Under the pieces are notes generated by a model that saw only the letters and a program-made list of their open reading frames with translations, did no database searches and had not been told where the DNA came from. This document shows, piece after piece, positions 21,601 through 36,400 of a DNA stretch of 64,000 nt. The position numbers and the translations under genes are program-made. Location: assembly GCA_017506865.1 (NCBI GenBank), contig JAFCMP010000157.1, forward strand, positions 62,001-126,000. Direction: 5' to 3'. The stretch's first letter is position 1. Each line of letters opens with the position of its first letter. Source of the DNA: Tribonema minus (taxonomy: Eukaryota; Sar; Xanthophyceae; Tribonematales; Tribonemataceae).

Positions 21601-23909
21601 CGCTGGGCTGCTGAACACTGCTGCCATCCGTTGGGCTGCGGAGCTGGGCTGCAGAGCACTGCTGCCGTCGGGCTGCTGAGCACACGCTCTCAGTGCAGTC
21701 TGCTCAGCTAATCACACACTACTGCAATTTACTGAGCTCATGTGCTCATGGTGATGGACAGGTGTGGCGCTGCTACGAGTGGCGAATCGCACAGCCAAAA
21801 GCGGCTGCAAACAGCTGAGTCTTGTTCATGAGGCTATAGCTCACGATGAGTATGCAATGACATGTTGCTACTGCAGTCGTTGCAGTCATCAATGGGCATG
21901 GCAGTCTGCCATTGCGTCCCTGTGGCGCCCAGTCAGTCTCCCGTGAGCAATACCCAGGTGTTTGTGGCCGCTTTTGGCAGTATGGTTTGCCACACGTGGC
22001 AGCGTCACGCCTGTACACTACCATGAGCACACGAGCTTAGGCAAGTCGCAGTCGCGTGTGATTAGCTTAGCCAAGCACTGGGCTGCGGAGCACTGCTGCT
22101 GCTGGACAATGCTGTAACTCCGGAAATTGGGCGCTCTCCCCCCCCCCCCCCCCCGGGGACCCCTTTGGCGCAGGGACGGTGCGGCTGCTGAGCACTGCCG
22201 CTGCGACCTCATGAAGCGCGCAACACAGTGACGCAATGCTGTGAGTGGGACACGTTGAACACAGATGATGGCGGTAGCAGCCAAACCTGCAGCAGCGCTC
22301 AAGGCGACATCAGTACTTGGGTTAGGGTTAGGGATAGCACGCCCCGACAGCGCGTTGCCGCAGGCGCCAGCACATTGAGAGCGAGTCGCGAAGCGCAGTG
22401 GCAGCAGCAGTGCTCAATAACCCCCACTCTTCAGGGAGGGGGGGGGGGGGGGGCGTTGCATGGGCAGCGCTCAGCGTCCGTCAGGCGCAGTGCGGGGGTT
22501 TCGCCGTTGGCGTGCGGCACATGACACAGCGCGCGGGACTCGTGACTTTGACTCCCTGTCACTGAGGGCCGCCCTGCCGTGGCAAAGAAATCGTGGAGCG
22601 CTGCTGCTGCGCCGTTGAGCACTGTTGCTGCCGCCGCGCGGCCAGACGAGAGAGTGCGGCGCAGCAGTCATGCATGGGTGATGCCTTGGCGGTCAGCTGA
22701 GCGTTGTGACAACCTGAGCGCTGCTGCTGCTGCGCGGCGCCGTCGCAGAGAGAGCGCGGAGCAGCAGTCATGCGTGGGTGGTGTTGTGGCGATCACTGGC
22801 GGCAGAGAGCGGCGTCAACGATCAGCTGAGCGTTGTGAGCGCTGCTGCTGCTGCTGCGCTGCTGAGCAGCGCCATCGCAGCCACGTGCGAAGTGAGTGGA
22901 ATGGTGGGGCATGCGGGGGTGTCACAGCAGCGGCACTGAGCAGCAGCGGTCGGGAATGCAGCACGCGCAGGGCAGTATCTGCCAGCGGCGGGGGCCCAGT
23001 CATGTGCAGCTCTTGGCTATTTCCACTTGGACTGTTGAACAACATGTGATGTGAGCAGCGAATGGACAACTTCAGCAAGTGCCCCCGCCCCACATTATTT
23101 GGCAGGCTTGTTCTGCTTCCCTGTAGTAGTGCAACTTCAAGAGCCCCCCCACCCATGCTGACTTTGGCAGGCTTGTTTTGCTGCTTCTACAGTAGTGGCA
23201 GTCCCTGCATCAGTTTAAAAGCGAGGAAAAGCCCAGATGAGTGATGTCAAGCTTGCTACTAGTCTGAGCATGTAGACCACCTACTTGCATCTTGTCAAAA
23301 CTTGAAAGTGTCTCATTGCGCATTGACAATCACTTTTGATACAAAGTAAACGACATCACCCAGTGGCATCGCCCTCACTACGTCGACGCAGCCATTGGCA
23401 GCAGGTGTGTTGCTACAACACACTGTTACTTCTGGTGGCAAGCTGGGCATCTACCGTTTGAGCTTTTTCGCGCCCTTCTATAAAGTCACTACTGCTACTT
23501 TTTCTGCTCGTGTTGGCACAACGCCAAGTCAGATAATGTTCAAAATGCGTTCCACTTGACACATTGCGTCGCTTCAGGCATCTGACTCAGAACGGCGCCA
23601 AGTCCGAACCTGCTGACTGACGTTATAGGAGAGGATCTTTCGCGCAATGCCCGGATACTAGAATGCACCGCAGCACATGACCTCAATGATCGAGTTGAAT
23701 GCTCATACAATCAAACAATATCTATCAATCAAAATCAATCAATCCATCTTTAAAAAAAAAAAAAGGGTGAACTGCATCTGAAGGAACTTCAGGTTGAACT
23801 TGAAGTATGAAGTCAACTCTGCAATTGAAGTTCGAAAAGTTTGGAAAGGTTGTGGAAATCATTGGCATCCACACGGCAGGGAGGCGTTGGGCACAAAGCA
23901 GACATAACG
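18700..23909. other. Gene-poor repeat-rich interval
   Basis: No convincing gene. Contents: scattered GCTGAGC(G/A)CTGCTG motifs, a minisatellite (21390-21690), poly-C at 22138-22154, poly-G at 22438-22452, a short TTAGGG run (22318-22331) and a copy of dispersed family R2 (23222-23393). Short open frames here have no recognisable domain. Confidence 0.55.
21390..21690. repeat. GCTG-rich minisatellite
   Basis: About ten degenerate units of roughly 25-30 bp built on GGGCTGCGGAGCNCTGCTG and GGGCTGNTGAGCACTGCTG. All three frames are partly open on both strands, a by-product of the repeat. Confidence 0.85.
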
Positions 23910-26900
23910 ATGAGGACTGTGTGTCGTGTGGACGTGTCGAAGCCTGCAAAGGAGCAGCCCACCCCTGTGGTGAGAAATGCCAGTTGCTCTCCTGAGCGGA
24001 GATTCTGCGTTAGACTTACTTTTAATGACCACCGCAGCCCTCGCTGGCTCTGCGCCTTATTCAACCCCCTGCTATCTCCCCCTTGCTTATCTTGCCTGCG
24101 CAGCACAACAGATGGCACCCAGGTGAGCACAGAAATCTCCGAATACTCCAGCTGAAGGCTCGTTAATGTGCTTTCGCCACCCCGGTGCTTCGGTGGCTGT
24201 TCCGGCAGCAAATTATTGCAAACATAGGCAGTCAGCAATGAGCGCTGCTGCAATTTCGAAGGCCTGCTGAGCTACAGCCTGCACTGGCTCCACTCAGACA
24301 AATCGCCTGCATGTGTGCAAGTTTGACGCAACTCGACTGCTGTAGAAGGGGCACTAATCATGATAATTGGGTAACATTTATGTTCATAAATCAGGACCGA
24401 TTGACATGAGGGTGCTGAGCCGGCACTGAGGGCGGCGCCTGTTCTAGCTGTCAGAGACTGGATGAGCAATAACTGATTGTGTGTGGCCAGTATATGCAGA
24501 GGTTCATGGTTCGAACGACGCACGTGACTGGCAGTCTAGCAGCTTAGAGCTTTTCAGCAGCGGTTGCTAGACATTATAAGATGGCCATGTCACGAGCTGT
24601 GTGCAACAGAGACAAGACGAACTCCCATTTCTCGCACAGCAACATGGGCTGTGACTCAGCTGTTGCTGTCATCGCATGATGGCGTGAGGAGCGTGGTGTG
24701 CAAGCATTCATGTCTCAACCCCCAACGTGCTGTACTGTTTTCATTGATTATCGCTCAGGGCGCAAAAAAGGCCAGGTGGTGGATGCCCAGCTAATCTATA
24801 ATGTATCTTTGTTGGACAACTTAAAAAAGTGTCTCAACGCACATTGACGATCACTGCTACACAACATCACTAGATGGCATCTCCCGCCCCTACTACCAGC
24901 TTACAACGCTGCCAGCAGTGGTCGCTGAGCGCTGTCACGCTGACAAAAGCAAGGCACTCCAGCGCCCTGCTACGTTTGCTGTTACGTTGACGAAGTAAGC
25001 CGCTGCCTGGCAAGTCACCCATGAAGTTAGTGATCTTGGGGCAAATGCGGTGCACCACACCGCTTGCATACGCCTGACAGCGCTCAAATTACATTGCCGT
25101 TGGCTTTAGAAGAGGGCTTGTATTTTGAAATCCCAGATGATGTAGCCTCTGAGACATCAACTGCAGAAGCATCAGCACATTTCTACAGCGAAAAAGTCAG
25201 CAGCACGAAATTAATCTATAGCTGAATTCCAATCAAACATTTAGGATGAGAATCTATACTTCTTGAAGCACAAACGAAACTATACGGTAAACTTCCAACT
25301 GTCCAGTCGCGAGCGCAGATGTCCCATCCGTGGCGGCAGCCAGGCGAGGACTTCAAAGTTTCATAGCGAAAAAGTTAGCAGCATAACATTTTAGTATGGC
25401 TTTTGATTGAGCTGTAGCCTAGAATACTAATGAAACTAAACGATAAAGCTTTTGATTGTCCCCTGTCGCAAGCGCAGACGTCCCATCGGTTGCGGCAGCA
25501 TGAAATCCATTGATGCATTTAATCGAAGTTTGGCATCAACAGTCTAGTCTATGCAACCGAAGCTATACAATAAGCCCCCTGAGTGTCCCTGTCGTAAGCG
25601 CAGATGTCCCATCGGTGGTAGCATAAACTTCCAACTGTCCCCTGTCGCAAGCGCAGACGTCCCATCGGTCGTGGCGGCGCAGCCAGGCGTGGCCAATTAA
25701 AGTGGAGTGCCTGGACTGGACGGGGGGGCAGATTAAAAACGACGTTACGGAATTTATTTCGATAAGAATGCTTTCAATGATAAATTCAGCTTACAACCAA
25801 TATACAAAAACAAACTCATCCCTTACTGTCCCCTGTCGCAAGCGCAGACGTCCCATCGGTCGCGGCGGTGGAGCCAGGCGAGGTGTTCAAAGTGGAGTGC
25901 CTGGACTGGACTGGGGGGCAGATTAAAAACGATGACTGCGCGGACGATATCAAGAACGTTGACCTCTCGCAGGTACGTCTGCACGCAAAATTACGGACGT
26001 TGACTTACTTCATATTTGCTCTTCCTGGTATGGTTTGACATAAAGAATGTTGACCTCCCGCAGTGTGTCTGCACGCAAACATCACGGATATTGACTTACA
26101 GTACATCGTCATTGCTGTTCCTGGTATGGTTTGCGTGCATGTGGCTGTGATCTCAGTATATATGTTGACCTCTCGCAGTTGTAGCTGCACGCAAGAGCAC
26201 GGGTGATGACTGCATATGTATATACATACATACAGACCTCCAGCATGGTCTGTATGGCCAGGTAGCAAGTACTCTAATACACCCATACATGGACAAGCTT
26301 CCATGCACAAATGGCAGCTTTGTAATGTAAATGGAAACGAACCAAAAGACCGTATGTAGAGCTCTAGGTGACAAGGTGTGGTGAGCCGCAAGCGCCTTCC
26401 ACCAATGACCGTGGTCGCCGCTGCAGCTTTGTGTCTTGACTGCATGGCAACGAATTCTTTTTTTTTTACCGTAGAGCTCTACTTATGTGACAAGGGTTGC
26501 TGATGCGCGTAGTATTGCTGATTTCTACCCATATCAGGACAGGAACATTGCAAGAGGGCAGAGTGTCAAGATTGCTTGCAGTGCTCACACAATGGTATAG
26601 CGAAGCAATGGGCGTATGCAACCTTTCAGCTGCTCATTTCATCATCATGTGCAAGCAATTGCATAGCAGCAAGTACTGATAATTTCAATTTTAAAAGCTG
26701 AAAGCACCCGTGTGCTGGCTATACTCGTTGAGGCGTGTTCTGCCCAAAGGGTCAGGGTTAGGGTTAGGTATCAGTAATTTTCCTTTTCAAACGCACGAGC
26801 ACCTGTGTGCCAGCTATAATTGTCAGAGCGTACTCTGCCCATCGCAATAGTAACATAACGCAAATCACCGTGCAGACGAACCTGAGCTTCAGCAGTCACG

Positions 26901-29900
26901 CTTACAACTGACACATGACACACGTACGCGCGTGGTTGCCGGCACTGTTGAAATTGAAGTACCCTAGCATCTGAAGCAGACTTGGGCGGCGCAGCGCCGC
27001 TGCAGCGCCCGCCTCGTTGACAGCACGTTGCAATATTAACATCGTGCAAACTCAACGTGCAGAGGAACCTGAACTTGAGCCATAACAGCAACAAAACACA
27101 CACATGCGCTTGTGTGCAGGAAAGGAAGTGATGTTACAAAAGCACAGTAAGCCTGGGCATTCCGGCTAAGGATTGCTGAGTCAGCCATGCGAAAGATCTG
27201 GAACTGATCCCTAACAGATCTCAAACAGAAACTGCAACGCCAAGTGTACAACTTCAAGCGCAACCACCCTGGCTGCTAAAAATCAGCGCTCATTTCAACA
27301 GCACCATCAATGGCAATGCCAGGTGCCCTTTTCCACACAGCAGCACCATCCTGTTTTATTAAGGTGTTCATGTGCTTGCTGTGTGACCTAACCCTAAACC
27401 CTAACCCTAAATGTGACCCTATGCCAGGTCCACTATTTGTCGGGCCCTATTGATGTCAATGGCGCCAAACCTGGCGACTTGCTGGTGGTGGAGATATGCG
27501 ACATACAGCCACTGCCAGGTAAGGGAGCACACGCTCATCACACACGTACGCGCCTTGAAGTTGCAGTTGGGCAAGGGCAACAGTTGTTAGATTGGGGTTA
27601 GGGTTGAATTTGCTGCTGCTGGCCCCCCTTCAGCATCGCCTCGTAATGTATGCCCCTGCTACTGGGGGGTTCTTGAACTCAGTGCTCTTGCGTGCATGAT
27701 GCGTACAGTGCTCGTCTGCATCAGAGGTCAACGTGTGATCGTAGTACAGTACGTCACACAAGACATTTGCACACGTCCCAAACACACTTGCGCGCCTTGA
27801 GGTCGCAGTTGAGGTTAGGGCAACAATTAGGTTTAGGGTTAGGGTTAGGGCTGGGGCTTGAAGTTGGGCCCCCTTCAGCGTTGCCTGGTATTGTATGTCC
27901 CTTTTGCTGGGGTTCTTGATCTTGATGCTCTTGCGTGCGTGATGTGCACAGTACTCGTTTGCATCAGCAGTCAACCTGCAACAGTAGCACGTCACGCAAC
28001 ACACTTGTGGCATGCTGACAGGCGAGTAGCCTCACAGCGGTAATCATGGTTACCATGCATGTTTGTATGCATCAGCAACTAGTTTTAGATGTTTGGTCAT
28101 GAACAGCGTTGCTTTTCATTCTTTCAGGTCAGGACTGGGGCTTCACCGGCGTATTCGCAAAGGAGAACGGAGGCGGATTTCTTGACGAGTACTATCCAGA
28201 CGCATGCAAGGTATGTATGCATTTGCGGTAGCCAATCAAGTGTATGCACACGCACAGCGTTGGTATTGCAAGCACGGTGAATCGGCAGGCAGACTCAAAC
28301 TCAGCTTTGCATCCCAGCACTGACTCTCGAGGTCAATACTCCCAAGAAGCGGCCCGGATTCTGCAAGACACTGTCACGCCTTCCCGCATGCACATGCCTG
28401 TTTGGCTGCTGCAGGTGTACACGCGTGCCCCGCGTCGCCATACCTACCTACTGGCTGTGCGGTACTGTTCACCGCGTGTATCTCTCACGGCATCTGCATG
28501 GGGCTGCCGCTCATTCTTACATTCAGTCACTCAAAGTGCCTGATTGGACTGCCTCTAACCTTAACCTAACCTAACCCTAGCCCAACCCTACGGCATGCGC
28601 TTGAATTTGTGGCGTGTGTGTGCAGGCTGGCGCTGTCGCTCATTCTCACATGCAATCGCCTGTTTTAACCCTAGCCCTAACCCTAGCCCTGTTTGACCGG
28701 CGGCGTGGGCACGAATTTGTGGCGTGTGTGTGCAGGCTGGCGCTGTCACATACAAGCGCCCGATTGGACTACCTCTAACCCTAACCCTAGCCTAACCCTA
28801 GCACTGTTAGACCTGTGGCATGGGCATGAATCTGTGGCGTGTGTGTGCAGGCTGGCGCTGTCACTCCTTCTCTCACATACAGGCGCCTGTTTGAACCAAC
28901 CCTCACCATAAACCTCCCTCTAGCTCTCTTTGACCTCCAACATGCGGCCCATGCCGTCATTTGATACCGGGGTTTGATGCTTGTGGGGACCATTTTTGAC
29001 TGGTTGCTCTGCAGGATACCGTTTTGAAGTCAGGTCCCTGTTTTTGATATTTCATGCGCAGAGTCATGCGCAGGGTCCCGTTTTGGCGATCCATGGGTTG
29101 GAGTTCAATAAAGATCTCGGTCGCCATAGCCCCAGCTGCATCCCAATGCCTAACGCTTCACCACGCTGAAGCGCAGCATGAATCTCCATGAATCTCTATG
29201 GCGTGACTGTGCGTGCGCGTGCAGGCCGTATGGGACTTGTGCCTTCTACCAATAACCGTGGCCGCCGCTGCTACGGCAATCGGCCACGAGTCAAACAGTG
29301 CCACCATATCCACAGCAGTCCACAGACTCCTGCGTGCAAGCTTCTTAGATATTTCTCCAATGCTGGTCGGGTTCCGTTTTGAAATCAGGTCCCGTTTTTG
29401 GCAACTGATGCGCGGCATGAATCTCCATGAATCTCTGTCGCGTGATTGTGCGTGCGCGTGCAGGCCATATGGGACTTTGAGGGCATCTATGCCACGTCCA
29501 GGCACATCCCGGGGGTGAGGTTTGCAGGTGCGTGCATGTCAGCTGATGTTGAAGTATTTATTGGGGGCGAGATTCGGAGGTGCGTGCATGCCAGCTGGCT
29601 GTTGAAGTATTTTGTTATTGGGTGAGGCTTGCAGGTGTGTGCATGTCGGCCGACATAGGGCGCGTGTTAAGGCGCAGCAAGGGCAGGGAGAATGGGGGGG
29701 ACAATCATTGTGTCATGGAAACAGTTCAAAAGCTTGTAGAGCGCTAAGTGAGAAAGTTCGGTTGTCCGCCAGTGCCTTCTACCAACGACCGTGGTCGCCG
29801 CTGCTGCAGCAATTGGCCACGAGTCAAGCAGTGCCACCGTATCTGCAGCAGTCAAAAGACTTCTGTGTGCAAGCTTTTTAGCGTTCGAGGCATGGCGTGC

Positions 29901-30392
29901 ATATCAGGTGGCAAAGGGCGCGTGTTTGAGGCATAGCAGGGAAGGGGAGGGCGGGGGGGCACGGGGGAAGGGGGGGGGGGTCCCACTGTGCCTTCACGAG
30001 CAATGGGAGGCGGCAACATCGCGGGTGGTCTGGTGCCGCACCGAAAACCTTTACGCCAGGCAATGTGTTTCCCAGTGCAAGCTACCTTCATAGCATGCGC
30101 TCACTGAGGACGCATGAGCGTTGTCACATCGAGCTCCAGTGCAACATACTTCAGTCACCACAATGCATCGCTTTCACGTGACCCTGCGCAACTGCACCAC
30201 TGCCACATTCGCATCCAAACGGTTGGAGCATGTAGTTCATGAAGAATAGTCAGTTCGGAGTGCTTGCACCGGATCCTCCGCCGCTAGTCCATGCGTGACC
30301 AGTTGCCAAGCGCACTGCGTTATTGCCGGCGCGCGCTGCTGCAACCTGTGGATGCAGAAATACTTCACCCTTGACTTAATTTACAGCGTGAT

Positions 30393-30442
<50 letters not shown>

Positions 30443-33400
30443 ACACACACATACATACACACACTCACGCTCTCACATGCTCAAATTGTGCATGCGTGGA
30501 TGCAGGGCTGATACACCCTGGGCTGATGGGCTGCGCGCCGGACAAGGCCCTGCTGGACAAGTGGAACAAGCGCGAAGGTATGTAGGTATGGCGAGATGCG
30601 CCCATCGACTGCACCACGATGAGCTGCTGGCTGCTGTGGCACACATCCACCTGTGCTCAGCACTTCACTAAGGGTTAGGGTTAGGGTTAGGGTTACGGAG
30701 CCCATCACATCAGCAACCTCAGTGCATCTGGTCCCCCCACAGCTGTCGGAATGACTAGAGCGCAGCTAGAGCTCCATGCCAGGCTGCCAAACCAGCGCAG
30801 CAAGGCACCCAGGAGGCGTGACTCCGGCTGCAGGACCGTGTAAGAAGAAGCAAGTTCTGCCCAGTGGATTGACACAGAGGAAGGACGATACTGAGACTGC
30901 ACATCAAGGCGTGTCGCGTGACACTCATGTGCCACTGTCCCGTGCATTATCAGACATGTGGCGCGACACACATGCGCGACGGCACTACAAGACATGTGGC
31001 GTGACACTCACGCGCCACGGCGCTATATGACTTGTGGCATGGGCCTCATACGCCTCTGCCCTGCAATGCGCGTTTGCTGCCCTGTGATGCGCTTTTGCTG
31101 CCCTGTGATGCACGCTTGCAGCTGCTGCTACCGCGCAGCGGAGCTGATCGCCACCGACCCCGATCGCGTGCCGTCCTTGGCATGACAGTCATGCGCAACG
31201 GCTCTATAGCACATGGGGCGTGACACTCATGTGCCTCTGCCCTGTGATGCGCGCTCGCTGCTGCTGCGATCGCGCAGCTGAGCTGATCGCCACCGACCCC
31301 GATCGCGTGGCGTGCTTGGCATGACAGTCATGCGCAACGGCTCTATAGCACATGGGGCGTGACACTCATGTGCCTCTGCCCTGTGATGCGCGCTTGCGGC
31401 TGCTGCTATCGCGCAGCTGACCTAATCGCTACCGACCCCGATCGCGTGCCGTGAGGAAGGACTGTGCTAAGACGGCACAGTACGACTTGTGGCGTGACAC
31501 TCATGCACCTCTGCCCTGTGATGCGCGCTTGCTGCTCCTCCTGCTGCTGCGATTGTGCAGCGGAGCTCATTGCCACCGACCCCGACCGCGTGCCGTGTTT
31601 GGCGTACACATTTCAAGGCGAACTGTCCAATAAATTGACACACAGGAACTTGTGCCGCCAGGCGGCACAACACGTCTTGTGGCGTGACACTCATGCGCCT
31701 CTGTCCTGATGCTTGTTTGCTGCTGCTGCTATCGTGCAGCGGAGCTGATCGCCACCGACCCCGACCGCGTGCCGTGCCTGGCGTGCCCGCCCACGCACAG
31801 CGGCGCATGGTGTGCCAGCGAAGAAGTGACCGCGCAAGTTGCTGCGGAAGGTGCGCATTCTACAGCCCTAGAATACATCTAGTGCATAGAAGTATGATTT
31901 GCTGGAGTTGACATAGTTTGACGCGCGGCGGCGCATGGTGCGTCAGCGAAGAAGTGACTGCGCAAGTTGCTGCGGAAGGTATGCATTCTGCAGCCTTAGA
32001 ATACATCTACTGTAGTGCATACTTTGAAGTACGGTGTTGCCGGCAAACATTTGATCGCTCATGCTGCTGCACAGCAGATGCGCTTTGCAGGCCGCTGCAT
32101 GAGCTGACCAACTGATCTGCCAACAGGCTTGCAGTGAGTTGCACTGTTGGATACATCTGAGTGTTTGCTAGCTCTGCAAGTGCATGTTGTGGCTGGCGAC
32201 TGTTATCCCAGCTGTCTTGTCATAGCTTACCTGAGGTGTTGCACAACAATTTTTCAAATTATTCTTGCAACTCTGGCTGCTTGGCAGATCATTGGGGGCG
32301 AGCTCTACTGCGGTGCGCCTGCCGGCATCTGCCAATGGCAGTGTCATTGCAACAGCCATGCACGTTGCACGGGTTGAACACAGCTTCAAATGCAAATGCA
32401 GCAGCACCCTGATCAGCCTGGCCCTCGTTTGGACTCTTGCTCGCAGGTGCACGCACTGTTCCCCCACGCGAGCACGGCGGCAACTGCGATATCAAGAACC
32501 TCAGCCGCGGCAGCAAGATCTACTTTCCCGTCTACGTGGAAGGTGCGTGCCGTTGCAGAATGTTCTTAGGACGTTATTTGCTCAGGTAGAGCACGGTTAC
32601 ACACAGTATCAAGTGCGCAGAAAGACCTGAGCCGGAAAGTGCATACGTCTGCACAGAACGCTCATTGATCAGTTAAAGCGTTGTTACACGCAGCATCAAG
32701 TGCGGAGTGCGACCTGAGCCGGAAGGTGCATGCGTCTGCACAAGATAAGGCCGATTGCTGCAGCAGCGGCGACCACAGTTACTGGTGGAAGGCACTGGCG
32801 GCTAGCCACACCTTGTCACCTACTGCAGAGCTCTACGACCTTTTGATTTGTTTCCATGGTTCAGCACGTCGAATCTTGTGCTGGCATGATGGAATTTCGC
32901 GCCCTTCTATCTGCAAATTCAACTGCAGTCAACTGCTGTGCTAGCTTCCGTATACTGTTAGTATAGCAATACCATAGTGAAACTGGAGCAGCAGTACCGA
33001 CCACTGGAGCACAATGTTTGCTCATGTGCCATGCGCAATTGCAGCCCCAAACTGCGAGTTTCAGGCGCAGGCACAGTAAAGTTGAAGTTGAAACTTTTGC
33101 TGTTTGCTGTCACAGTGTGTGTGTGTGTTTTGGTTCTGGGCTACTCTGGACCAATGGGTTATGCACACGTGTTGAAGCGTGCCAGCATTTCTTTCGGCAT
33201 AATGACGAGCCTGGTACTGCAGCTGCACGTGACCGCACTGCGTCTTTTGGCACAATACACAGCAAACGTGCAAGTGTCAGCTAACACAAGCCCCGACGAC
33301 GGTCAATATGTGAGTGTGCACGCACGAAACATGTGTGTGTCGGCTGAGCGCCGTAAAGCATGCCGTACCGTAGCAATGCTGGTGACACTGGGTATCAGGA

Positions 33401-36400
33401 AAGTGACATGCATCATGTCATCCCAACAGGCCTTGTATCGTCAGCTATGTACGTGTGTCTCAAATGCTCACTGTCAATGTACATGTCCTGTTGTCTTCAA
33501 ATGCGTGTTGTGCATGTACATGCCCTCTTCTGTAGGTGCCAAGTTTTCCATCGGAGACATACACTTCAGCCAGGGCGATGGCGAAATATCATTCTGCGGC
33601 GCCATTGAGATGTCAGGTGCGTACTTAACAAATGTTAAAACCAGACCCGATCAACAAAATGCACACAACCAGCTTGATCAGGGCGTGTTCGCCTATCAAC
33701 CTTCATGCTTGTATGGAATGTAATGTAAATATTAATGTTTTGCCAGAAGCACTGTCATTATGCTCTGAGCGGCGCTGCAGCCACCTTCATATCTGGCAGA
33801 ACAGTCAGTGCTCCTTTGCTTGTTGGGTTGGGTTGGTCAGGTGCGTGCTCAGTTAATCATGAACCACACCAAATCAGTTTATGCACTTGCACATGATTAG
33901 CTATTTCAAAGAGCGTACGTCCGTGTAGCTTCACGCTTGTGTGGAGATGTAATGTAAACACTAATGTTTTTGCCAGAATCATTGCCACTATGCAAAGCTC
34001 TGAGCTACGTTGCAGCCACCTTCATATCTGGCAGAAAAGTCAGTGCTTTTCTCTTGTTGGATTGCTGTGCAATTTCTTGATGAACAATCATCGGCGAGCG
34101 GGACACATTGCGCTGTGGTGCAAGAGAAGTTGACTGGTGGAGGCCTTGTCTCCGCAGATAATAGCACACTGACTGACGTAAATGACTGTTCTGTAGCCAA
34201 CATTTGGTTTCTTTTGGTGCAGTGCTCGATGGACCTTGTGGCGTGCTAGAACAACAGTAATACTTATTAATAGTTCTCGCTCAGGGCGCGAAAACGCTCA
34301 GATGAATCTTATCTAAGTTCGCTGTACGGAATCTACATGTCGTGTGACAGTCTGAAAGTGTCTCAAAGACAATCACTCAAATGACGCCGCTGCCGCCAAA
34401 TAGCATCTCGAGATCCCCCCCTACGTCCTCGTCCATGTGCCCCCCCCCGCACATGTACTTTTGGTTTATTCTCGCTGAGGGCGCAAGAATCCCAGTCGTA
34501 GATGTCCAGTTTGCTGCTGGAATGTCCGATTTCGTGCATCTTGTGCACGCCTTCAATACAATGAAGTATGCTGAGCCGTGCTGCTGAGCACGCACCAGGA
34601 GTCAGCAATTGTTCATGTGCCCCAGTAGTATTATGACCATACAGGGATGGACCACAGACGTTTCTGCACACATATGTGGCGGCGGCGCCGAAGGCACGCA
34701 TCACATGCATCGACGCAGAGCTCCACACGGTGTCGCTGTCACCTGTTGCATGCTTGTTTACCCGCTCACTACAGTTTGTGCACAACGTTTGCTTTCGTGC
34801 CGTGCCCATCTGTGACGTCAACAGGGGTGGTCACGCTGATGATGAGCATCGTGCACACTAGCATTGCTGTCCATGGCATGTCCAGCTTGCAGTTCTACAA
34901 TGTGGAACTTTGTTACGCGTTCACCGCTCACTGCAGCATGTCCACAATATCCGCTTTTTGTGCCATCTGGACCCCTGTCAAGGAGCTTACCCGCTCACTG
35001 CAGTAAGTGCACATTGTCCGCTTTTGTGCTGCGCGTATCTGTCCAATGTCAACAGGCGTGGTGACGCTGAAGATGAGCATCATACCCAATGGCATTGAGC
35101 TCTATGGCGTGTCCAATCCGCTGCTCTACAACTACAATGCGGACCCATGTCATGTGTTTACACGCTCACGGCAGTTTGTGCCACAATGTCCGCTCTCATG
35201 CTGTAACTGTCGCTTTGTCATCTTACAGGCGTGGTGACGCTGAAGATGAGCATCATACCCAATGGCATCGAGCTCTATGGCGTGTCCAACCCGCTCTACA
35301 TGCCGGGCCCCGTAGAGCCGCGATACAACAGGCAGATCACCTTCCAGGTACGTACTGTACATCCAAGCTCCTAGGGCGCGGTGCAGACTAGGCTGCCGCG
35401 TTGAAGCAAACTTTTCGATTGCATAGGCACCCGGCCTCCCTTGGGCCTTGATAAAATGCAAGTCCATAAGTACAGAATCCCCCCAAGGCGCATGCAGGTT
35501 TTTCTGCCCCTGCAATAATGTGGCAGCGGTTCACGTATGAGGGGCTTTGGCAGAGCTGACAATGTCAGTGTTATATTCTAATTGAGTGCAACTGCCAGAT
35601 GCCAGACGCAAAGCAGAGTCAACTCGCATCACTTGGAAGGCAACATGTGCATTGGGCCAGTGAAGGTTTTAACATGTATTTGAGTGTGCTGAAGGGTGGC
35701 GCGCGCAAGGTGCGACGCACAGTCGTGTCAGCTGCTTGCATACCGTGATTTTGTGTAACGAGTGTTTCTTACAAAAGTTCCACTGTCTTATCATATGCAG
35801 GGCATTTCTGTAGATGCAAACGGCAAGCAGCTGTTCTTGGACGCCACGGCTGCTTATAGGTGAGCGGTGCCCTCAATCATTATTTATATTGTTTGGTGGA
35901 CTGATTCACATCTTTCAAGACATTGCCACCACCACCTTGTGCGTGTGTTTTTCTAGGGAAACAACATCAGCAAGGAAAAACATCAGCAATACAGGAATTG
36001 AACTCTGTCATTCATGATGCCCCTCGTTTGTTGGTTGATGTGGTTCAGTGCAGTTCAACAAGAGAAGCATGCTGCATGAAGAGAAAACAATAGCTGATAG
36101 CTGGCGTTTGTACTGGCCATATGCAACAGTGGCCAGCTTATAAAGCAGTTTTGTCTTGCCTGTGTGTATGCTCACTCACTATAGATTCTTCAAATGCGCG
36201 CATGCATGGCTGTGAACCTTTGACACATATGAATGCGCCATATGGGCCCTGCAAAGCCTCGAACAAGCCCCCCCCCCTGCACCCCCCCCCCCCCCCCCTC
36301 CCCCCCCTGCCCACCTGTGATGTACCAATGCGCCCCTGTTTGTGCTCATGCTTGCAGAATGGCGTGCCTAAATGCCATCGAGCACCTCAAGAAGCATGGC

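Noticed and set aside
21254..21685. Gln/Ser-rich minus-strand frames
   Set aside because: All three frames are open because of the minisatellite; no non-repetitive protein sequence.
32977..33723. 248-codon plus-strand frame
   Set aside because: It includes formamidase exon 10 in frame, but the rest is intron with no conserved sequence.
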